Origin: CAYLHF01 sp964383365
Lineage (GTDB): Bacteria > Bacteroidota > Rhodothermia > Rhodothermales > UBA10348
Assembly (NCBI GenBank): GCA_964383365.1
Contig: CAYLHF010000025.1
Span: forward strand, 1-41,484
DNA: 41,484 nt
Direction of reading: 5' to 3'
This document shows, one piece after another, positions 35,499 to 41,484 of this stretch. Both the position numbers and the translations under genes were made by a program. The notes below the pieces were generated by a model. It searched no databases. It worked only from the letters and a program-made list of their open reading frames with translations, and had not been told where the DNA came from. The first letter of the stretch is position 1; each line of letters opens with the position of its first letter.

Positions 35499-35549
35499 TT
35501 TTGTGACGTACCCGCGTTACGCGAATTTCTGACACGAGGTACCAGGCGC

Positions 35550-36371
35550 GTGCCACGCATTGCCCACATATCGGATATCCACTTTGGACGAATCGCTCAC
35601 CCTGCCGTCGTTCAATCTCTCGTCGATGACATTAATGGATCAAGTCCCGATGTCGTCGTCGTCAGTGGTGACCTGACCCAACGAGGACTGCCAAAACAGT
35701 ATGGACGGGCGGCTCGCATGCTCGCCGCCTTCGACGCACCCACTCTCGTCGTACCCGGAAATCATGACGTATTCGCGTGGTGGCGACCGCACACCCGGCT
35801 GCTCGACCCGCTCCGTCGATACCGGGAGATGATTACCGAAGATCTCTCGCCGCGCGTCCAATCCGAGGGTCTCGCCGTATTCGGTCTCAACTCCGCATAC
35901 GGCGCCACGGTAAAGGGCGGGAGGGTTCGGCGCGATCAACTGGAGGAAATGACCGTATGGTTCGACAGCGTCCCAGCGGAGGCACTACGCGTACTCGTCG
36001 TTCATCATCATTTTCAACAACTACCCGGCATCTATCGGCACGACATCGCGAAAGGTTCGGCTGCGGCCCTCCAATACGTTTCGGATGCCGGGGTAGACCT
36101 GATTCTGTCAGGGCACCTTCACGTTTCATGCATCGCGCAATTCAATATAGAAACGGGGTCGGCGCTACCCGGTGTACGCGAGATTATCGTCTCTTCCGCG
36201 GGAACGGCAACCAGTAACCGTGGTCGAAAATCTCAGCGTGCAGATAACTACTACAACGTGGTGGATGTGACGTCCGCAGAGATTCTGATTCAGGAAAAGA
36301 AATTCGACGCGGAATCGAATTCATGGCTTCCAGCCCAGAATAGGCACTTCCTGAGATATCGAACTGGCTAA
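35550..36371 (+). CDS. Calcineurin-like metallophosphoesterase
   Basis: A 273-residue dimetal phosphoesterase starting at GTG. All five metal motifs are visible: ISDIHFG, VVVSGDLTQRG, VPGNHD, VVHHHF and SGHLHV. The overall layout resembles CpdA/cyclic-nucleotide phosphodiesterases and related MPP-superfamily enzymes. The substrate cannot be fixed from sequence. It begins 51 nt after pdhC and is probably the last gene of that transcript. Confidence 0.85.
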   Translation: MPRIAHISDIHFGRIAHPAVVQSLVDDINGSSPDVVVVSGDLTQRGLPKQYGRAARMLAAFDAPTLVVPGNHDVFAWWRPHTRLLDPLRRYREMITEDLSPRVQSEGLAVFGLNSAYGATVKGGRVRRDQLEEMTVWFDSVPAEALRVLVVHHHFQQLPGIYRHDIAKGSAAALQYVSDAGVDLILSGHLHVSCIAQFNIETGSALPGVREIIVSSAGTATSNRGRKSQRADNYYNVVDVTSAEILIQEKKFDAESNSWLPAQNRHFLRYRTG

Positions 36372-36393
36372 AAAATTATACGGACAAAGAAGT

Positions 36394-36431
36394 TTGACGA
36401 TATACGGAACTGTACGGCAATATACCGTACA
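36394..36431 (+). promoter_or_regulatory. Promoter and palindromic operator of the toxin-antitoxin pair
   Basis: TGTACGG (36411-36417) and CCGTACA (36425-36431) form a perfect 7-bp inverted repeat around CAATATA. A -35 box TTGACG lies at 36394-36399 and the -10 would fall inside the centre (CAATAT, 36418-36423). Extra TATACGG half-sites lie at 36378-36384 and 36401-36407. The arrangement is classic toxin-antitoxin autoregulation. Confidence 0.7.
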
Positions 36432-36466
36432 ATACCATGCGAATTTATAATTACTTGGTCGAAATA

Positions 36467-36793
36467 ATGGCTACAGCTTTATCAGACATCGAGCAGATAC
36501 TGGCTCATGATGGGCAAAAAACGGCTCGTATCGAAGCAAGGTCGACCCACACCCAAAAGTCCATAATTGAGACAGCAGCAACCTTGTTGGGTGAGTCTTT
36601 GTCCTCATTTTTATTGTCGACAGCGATGAGAGATGCCCTTCAGATAATCAGGGACCATCAGGTTACCGAGCTCACCTTGGATGATTGGAATAGATTTACC
36701 TCAATCATTGAGGCTGATACGAAGCCGAATCGTGAGTTGAAAGCCGCTAAGAGTCTGCATCGGAAGCATGTTGCGAAATCGAATGTCTCCTGA
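36467..36793 (+). CDS. DUF1778 (TacA-type) antitoxin
   Basis: A 108-residue protein from ATG 36467; an ATG at 36437 would add ten residues but sits too close to the operator. The DUF1778 core is visible: TARIEARSTHTQKSIIETAATLLGESLSSFLLSTAMRDALQIIRDHQ as a ribbon-helix-helix DNA-binding half, then LTLDDWNRFTSIIEADTKPNRELKAA as the toxin-binding tail. It overlaps the GNAT toxin gene by 11 nt. It should neutralise the toxin and repress the pair through the upstream palindrome. Confidence 0.88.
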   Translation: MATALSDIEQILAHDGQKTARIEARSTHTQKSIIETAATLLGESLSSFLLSTAMRDALQIIRDHQVTELTLDDWNRFTSIIEADTKPNRELKAAKSLHRKHVAKSNVS

Positions 36794-37283
36794 TGTACTG
36801 TTGCAGATTGAACGATTAGATTCTTCACACCTGAAGAATGAGTTCGATTGCGGTAATCATGGACTCAACGATTTCGTCCGAAAGTATGCCAATCAGAACG
36901 CGAGAAAGCGGGTCAGTACCACGTACGTGGCAGTTGAAAGGGGCGATAAGATTGTATTGGCGTACTACTCCATTTCAGTTGGAGCGTTGGCATGCGGAGT
37001 ACTGTCCGACGAAGAAACAGGAAAACTACCTCGTTACCCCATGCCAGTCGTAAAGCTAGGCAGACTTGCGGTTGACAAATCGGTTCAAAATCAGGGAATT
37101 GGTCGAATACTTCTCATCGATGCCCTTGAGAAAATTCTGTCGGTTGCCGAGAAGGTTGCAGTCTATGCCGTCGAGGTTGATGCTCTAAATGATGCGGCAA
37201 AGAGATTTTACACGAGATACGGGTTTCAACCTCTAAAAGATGATGACTTGCATATGTATCTCGGGCCTGTTCACACTTTCTGA
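36783..37283 (+). CDS. GNAT-family (TacT-type) toxin
   Basis: A 166-residue acetyltransferase from ATG 36783 (ATG 36768 is in frame too). FDCGNHGLNDFVRKYANQNARKRVSTTYVAV is the TacT-type N-terminal strand pattern, VKLGRLAVDKSVQNQGIGRILLIDAL contains the acetyl-CoA loop (QNQGIG), and RFYTRYGFQPL holds the Tyr thought to act as general acid. Members acetylate the amino group of charged tRNAs and block translation. With the DUF1778 gene it makes a type II toxin-antitoxin pair that looks complete. Confidence 0.88.
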   Translation: MSPDVLLQIERLDSSHLKNEFDCGNHGLNDFVRKYANQNARKRVSTTYVAVERGDKIVLAYYSISVGALACGVLSDEETGKLPRYPMPVVKLGRLAVDKSVQNQGIGRILLIDALEKILSVAEKVAVYAVEVDALNDAAKRFYTRYGFQPLKDDDLHMYLGPVHTF

Positions 37284-37291
37284 CAGCATTA

Positions 37292-37519
37292 TTGGGTAGA
37301 ATCGGAACTTTGGCCTCTTACACTGAACATAAGATCGATAAAACGGCCTTCTCGGTCGTCACGTTCGAGGAGCATGAGCTGGAAGAAAGAGAATACTGGA
37401 AATCCCAAACTCCCCATGAACGCCTCGAAGCCCTGGAACTGACACGGCAACTACTCTATGGCTACGATCCCGCTACCATCCGATTTCAGTTCGTTCTTGA
37501 AATCGTTGAACAAACATGA
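37292..37519 (+). CDS. Small conserved-looking protein upstream of a nucleotidyltransferase remnant
   Basis: Up to 75 residues from a TTG codon; no ATG exists in frame, so the start may have decayed. The stretch KIDKTAFSVVTFEEHELEEREYWKSQTPHERLEALELTRQLLYGYDPATIRFQ resembles the small protein that commonly precedes genes of the nucleotidyltransferase family in toxin-antitoxin or abortive-infection-like cassettes. It overlaps the remnant at 37458. Likely the surviving first half of a two-gene module. Confidence 0.5.
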   Translation: MGRIGTLASYTEHKIDKTAFSVVTFEEHELEEREYWKSQTPHERLEALELTRQLLYGYDPATIRFQFVLEIVEQT

Positions 37520-37574
37520 CGTTCGATACCTGCTGATCGGAGGATACGCGGTACTTTTTCTATTCCGTACCTGA
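37458..37574 (+). pseudogene. 5' remnant of a nucleotidyltransferase-family gene
   Basis: From ATG 37458 a 38-codon frame gives a start of the type MATIPLPSDFSSFLKSLN, then NKHDVRYLLIGGYAV, and stops after LFLFRT at TGA 37572-37574. The segment matches the first ~30 residues of the DUF6036/AbiEii-like nucleotidyltransferase family, where GGYAV is normally followed by YHG and a DxD active site. Those are absent. The break comes right at the 3' end of the opposing hepT gene (stop at 37560-37562), so the downstream body was replaced or deleted when the HEPN/MNT module arrived. Confidence 0.65.
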
Positions 37575-37913
37575 CTCAGCGATCAATTTTTCTACGATTG
37601 GAATAAGCGTCGGTATCTCAGTTCGGAGGACATCCCATACGATGTCTAAATCAACTCCAAAATAACCGTGGATGAGATGGTCTCTCATTCCTGCCATTTT
37701 TCGCCAATTGATCTCGGGATGAATGTTCCGAAAGTCATTTGGTACTCGCTTGGAAGCTTCTCCAATTATTTCCAAACTTCGAATGAAAGCACGTGTGAGG
37801 GTCTGATCTGATAAAAATTCTTTCTTCGTAAGGTCAGAAGAAACGTCGGCGAGATACTGAGCTTCGTCTCGGATATGTTTTAGGAATTCAGTCGGGGAAC
37901 GAGACATACTCAA
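37560..37913 (-). CDS. hepT: HEPN-domain toxin (HepT-like, DUF86)
   Basis: A 117-residue helical protein. The conserved RNase motif R-x4-H is in GMRDHLIHGYFGVD, preceded by LEIIGEASKRVP and INWRKMAGMRD, typical of DUF86/HepT. It overlaps mntA by 26 nt and is read from the same transcript. In characterised pairs HepT is an mRNA or tRNA nuclease blocked by AMPylation from MntA. Confidence 0.9.
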   Translation of the reverse strand: MSMSRSPTEFLKHIRDEAQYLADVSSDLTKKEFLSDQTLTRAFIRSLEIIGEASKRVPNDFRNIHPEINWRKMAGMRDHLIHGYFGVDLDIVWDVLRTEIPTLIPIVEKLIAESGTE

Positions 37914-38205
37914 CTTCCTTGAGAATTCGAGGCCCGATATACGGACTCAATGATTTCCTGGTAACGATCTCGATTTTCCTCTGAAGCTCATTTTCCAACA
38001 AGAAATTGAGATCCAGGAAGTTTGAGAGGTTTTTTTTGTCTGGAGAAAATTCAACAAGAAGATCTACATCACTCGAGTCGTGAGGATTACCTCTTACAAA
38101 AGAACCGAAAATGCCCAATTTGTTAACTCCAAGTTCCCTGAGCATAGGGTCAAGATCTCGAAGACGTTTGACCAGTTCGTCCTTTGTCTGCACCGTTGGT
38201 TTCAC
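37888..38205 (-). CDS. mntA: MNT-domain nucleotidyltransferase antitoxin (MntA-like)
   Basis: A 105-residue minimal nucleotidyltransferase. The motif GIFGSFVRGNPHDSSDVDLLVEF carries GSF and the Asp pair that binds metal and ATP. It is expected to AMPylate HepT and silence it. It precedes hepT on the minus strand; 126 nt separate its start from the T9SS gene upstream, enough for its own promoter, though none is obvious. Confidence 0.9.
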   Translation of the reverse strand: MKPTVQTKDELVKRLRDLDPMLRELGVNKLGIFGSFVRGNPHDSSDVDLLVEFSPDKKNLSNFLDLNFLLENELQRKIEIVTRKSLSPYIGPRILKEVEYVSFPD

Positions 38206-38331
38206 TTTGCGAAAAGAGATAGAAAATGTGAGAGGAAAACGGGGACTGCTCGTAAGTACTACTGTCCGTACGAATTTGATTCAAGACGACGTATTCAGAC
38301 TGAAAAAGCAGGATAGGAAAGCAGCTTTGCT

Positions 38332-41300
38332 TTATTTGAGGACGATCATGCGGGAGGTTTTCGAGAGGAGATCGCTCCTCGTTTGGGCGAGAACCCGGTA
38401 GATATACACGCCGGAAGCGAGACGCGAAGCGTCGAGCTTCAGTATCGATTCGGGTCCCGGTGGGAATGACGCTGTGGGTGTTACCAGCACGCGTCGACCC
38501 AGCAGGTCGAATACCTCGACACGAACACGGGCTGCCTCGGCAAGATCAAACGATACATTGGTTACCGAATTGAAGGGATTGGGATAATTACCTCGGATCT
38601 GAAATGACTGCGGTAGATCNNNNNNNNNNNNNNNNNNNNNNNNNNNNNNNNNNNNNNNNNNNNNNNNNNNNNNNNNNNNNNNNNNNNNNNNNNNNNNNNN
38701 NNNNNNNNNNNNNNNNNNNCGGAATGGACCAGGAGTACGGGCACGCCGGATGCGTCGAGGGCGGCGACGATTGTGCCACGATTACCCGGAGCCAGGAGAA
38801 ACGTGGCCGTATCCAGCGCTGCCGTGTCGGGATCGTCGCCGCCAGAAACCAGGACCGCGGTGCGGGACTCGGGCTCCGATCCACTGAGACCGTCGGACAC
38901 CCGAGACGTGCCCTGACCGTCTACGAGGCCCGTTCCGAGTAAAGCCCCATCGACGTACACATCAATTCCACCCGGGGTGGCATCGAGGGGAAGGAAACTG
39001 GCTACCTGATACCCGATGCGAGATCCCTGACGCGCAGGCGTTCCGACCGACAGGAGCGTTCCAATGGGGTCGAGACCTCCCGTGAATGCTCCGGTTCGGA
39101 TGAAGGGCAGCCCCTCCTGTGAGGTGCCGTACTCAAGAGCCGTCGACGGGACGCGCCACGGCTCAAATACATTGACGGGAGAGCGGAGGACGGGCTGGAG
39201 TGCGTTTGGAGGTATGGTGCTGTCATCGACACCGGCCATCGTGAAGGACCAGGGGAGTGAGCGGGCAAAATTGACGCTGCTCTGAACGGTCCACGTGTAA
39301 GGAAGGGTATCGACGATCGGTGAACCGGACGTCGAAATCGGGAATCCTGTCTCTCCAAACGGGGCAACATCGCTGTAGCGTACGGTCATATCCGTCTGCG
39401 TTATCACGGGAGAATCGAACGTCACCGTGAGCGGTCGATACCGAAGACTGTCACCGACAGGCCAGATTATATCTCCGGAAAAGCCATTCGGAACCGAGCG
39501 GCGAACACGTCCAAGAATGTGACTGCGATCTCCGGACGCGACCTGCCTGTCGAATCCTGATCCGGCACCCTCCAGGACCACGGTGTTCGATCCGGTACGG
39601 AGAATACCGTTCCGCAATAGTAGCGATGAAGTCACGCGCAGGTCGACGGCCGTCCCATCGCTGCTGCCAAAGGTAAGTCCGGGAGAGTCTGCTCCGGAGA
39701 GAGACGACAGCGTCAACGAACTGACACTCAATCCACCGGAAGGGACCGTCAGTACCTGCTTTCGACCGGCAAAGAGAAGGGACGTTGCTATCGAGAGCGA
39801 ACCGGAAATACGCACATTTCCTTCTGCCTGAAGCGTGAGTCCAGAGAAGGTCCCCCGCATGTCGATATTCCCGGCAACATCGGCTATGACACTCCCCGAG
39901 ACGGCTCCCTGCTCTTCAATCGTGAGATCCGACGCGATATTCAGCAGCGTGGCGGGTCCGCTTGAAATACTCCCCGATACGATCGTGGCCGCTCCGGTCA
40001 CCGACAGCGCACTTCCATCCGTATTGAGGGACGACGACGTATTCAGGTTGTCGATCAAAAGTGAAGCGACGGTCCGGTTCGCAGTGAGGAGCACATTCTC
40101 GGGTGCCATGGACGAGGCCGCTCCCATGCGAAGCGTAAGATCTGCCACCGTAACCGATGGTGGGAGTAACCCGTCGTTGATCGTTATGGAGGATATGGCG
40201 GATCCCAGGGTCAACCCGAACGGGACATCCGTCGTGTAGGGGGAACTCGATGAGAACACAGGGCCGTGGGTGGGGTCCGCTCCCGCGAGCAGAAGCGAAG
40301 CACCCGGCCCGAAATGTAGCGGCGCATTACTCTTGTCGAATGTACCGCCGAAGACGATCAGGGCCTCACCAACCACGATTCCGTTTGCCAGGCGGACGGC
40401 ATGAGGCGTCGATCCCGCACCGCCGGAGAGAACACCGACTACCCGTATCGTTGCATTCGTTAAACTGCCCGGTAATTCCACGCCGGAAAAGAGCGTACCT
40501 GAGGTGAACTTCGAATCATGGCCCGTCACATCCCCATCGTCGATATCGTAAAACACGCTCAGCGTGTCGGTAAACACCGGAGCCGTTGACAGGATACCAC
40601 CGCCACGCCGGACGATGGATGCTCCCGATCCAATCGTGAGAGGCAAAGACCCCGACATGATCACTCCCGCCCCCTGTTCACCGAATACCAGACGACGCCC
40701 TACTATCAATGGAGCATTTCCTTCCGGGAGAGAGATGCTCCTGTCTACCCGGAGGTTCGAAATATCGGTCGGAGTTCGAACCAAAACGGATGCTGCGGTC
40801 GGACTGCGGAGCACAAGTTCTCCGAAATCATCATCCACATAGGGGAAACGAGTCCGAACCGGGAGTCCGAGCCCTTGTATGGTTATCGACCGGTCCGATA
40901 CGGTACCGATTATGGTGCCACCGTCGAGTGTGGCGAGGGGATTGGAATTTCCCTGGAGCACCAGGTCATTTCTTCCCAGGTCCAGCGTTCCGGAAGAAAG
41001 GGAAAAGGAATTGTTCGCCACCACGATGGTGTGCGGTTGATTGAGCGTACGAACGGTGACGGTATCCCCGATCACGGATGCGACTTCGAATGTGGGCGAC
41101 TGGATAGTCAGGTCGCCACCGAGTTCCAGACGAACAGAACCGAGAAGCCGGACGGTCCCACCGGTACCCGAAAAATCGCCAAGGATGTCATCGCCGGATC
41201 CGTCTCCCGGAGCCCCATTCAGATCTTGCTGCCAGACCGAGCCCAGGTGGGTGAGTGTGGCGTTTCCGATGAATAGATCTCCGTCCTCTATCACGAGTCG

Positions 41301-41484
41301 ATCGGAAATGGTGACGTTCCCCGTAAAGAACAGGTCGTCGGATCCGTTCTCGACAGCCGTTAGTTTGAGACGGGGTATGGAGGAAAGGGCTTTCAAAAGT
41401 CCGCCTCCCCGGAAGACGACAAACCCGCCATCGGTTATGTCGTTTGAGTCCGTCGCCGGCGAGATGCTCCACATGGATTCGGCC
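38332..41484 (-). CDS. Large secreted T9SS protein, N-terminus outside the window
   Basis: The minus-strand frame is open to the right edge, so the true start lies beyond 41484. More than 700 residues are Ser/Gly/Leu/Val-rich repeats (GSISSGPATLLNIASDLTI, GTFSGLTLQAEGNVRISGSLSIA) predicting a right-handed beta-helix. Toward the end SRIGYQVASFLPLDATPGGIDVYVDGALL resembles a DUF4397 domain. After the 100-N gap the frame changes and continues as DLPQSFQIRGNYPNPFNSV, VFDLLGRRVLV, ASGVYIYRVLAQ, a T9SS type-A domain with stop TAA at 38332-38334. Reading straight through the N run gives a false stop near 38562. Probably a surface adhesin or matrix protein. Confidence 0.85.
38620..38719. other. Assembly gap (100 N) before the sorting domain
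   Basis: It separates the DUF4397-like part from the T9SS domain, with no shared flank. The placeholder length shifts the reading frame between the two sides. Confidence 0.9.

Noticed and set aside
38080..38401. Plus-strand frames between mntA and the T9SS gene
   Set aside because: They cover the reverse side of mntA and of the real T9SS C-terminus.

Overview
The window is a bacterial chromosome segment, most likely from the Bacteroidota/Rhodothermota side of the tree. The reasons are three long secreted proteins ending in type IX secretion (T9SS) type-A sorting domains (PNPF motif, then a xxGR turn and a GVY/GTY end), FG-GAP/ASPIC-UnbV proteins, and an otherwise mid-GC aerobic heterotroph gene set. 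The taxon is an inference; no rRNA is present. No tRNA, CRISPR array or insertion sequence was seen.

Left part (1-13.6 kb, + strand): a fatty-acid beta-oxidation cluster. A TetR-family regulator with a palindrome at its own promoter is followed by an acyl-CoA ligase (fadD-like), a FadN-type hydroxyacyl-CoA dehydrogenase/enoyl-CoA hydratase, a thiolase (fadA) and a membrane-anchored FadE-type acyl-CoA dehydrogenase. Then come a small CsbD-like protein with a strong terminator, a biotin-dependent acyl-CoA carboxylase beta subunit, a second long-chain acyl-CoA ligase split by an assembly gap, and a hotdog thioesterase.

Middle (13.6-31.1 kb, mixed strands): the ergothioneine pair egtB-egtD with an upstream transglutaminase-like protein; a BNR/VPS10-type T9SS protein; a CcmA-like ABC ATPase; ComF with an unusual start; a three-gene run (unknown small protein, DUF3524/tRNA-queuosine mannosyltransferase-like enzyme, secreted ASPIC-UnbV protein); a convergent FG-GAP T9SS protein; NADP-isocitrate dehydrogenase; a dolichyl-phosphate-mannose-synthase-like glycosyltransferase; and an ECF sigma factor with a soluble zinc anti-sigma-like partner.

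Right part (31.4-41.5 kb): the pyruvate dehydrogenase genes pdhA-pdhB-pdhC and a metallophosphoesterase, then an accessory patch with a DUF1778/GNAT toxin-antitoxin pair under a clear palindromic operator, the decayed remains of a nucleotidyltransferase module, and a HEPN/MNT (hepT/mntA) pair. A T9SS protein runs off the right edge.

Five runs of exactly 100 N interrupt the sequence. Three lie in tandem repeats with periods of 9 or 21 bp. Two of these are flanked by an identical 55-nt sequence on both sides, which is the signature of unmerged k=55 assembly overlaps. Removing 155 nt at the first gap restores one continuous acyl-CoA ligase frame. At the last gap the reading frame changes, and the T9SS sorting domain is recovered beyond it. 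I did not find a clearly new multi-gene system. The most worthwhile leads are the repeat/gap relation, the nested toxin-antitoxin scar, the mirrored operator between the ECF sigma gene and pdhA, and the DUF3524/ASPIC operon.
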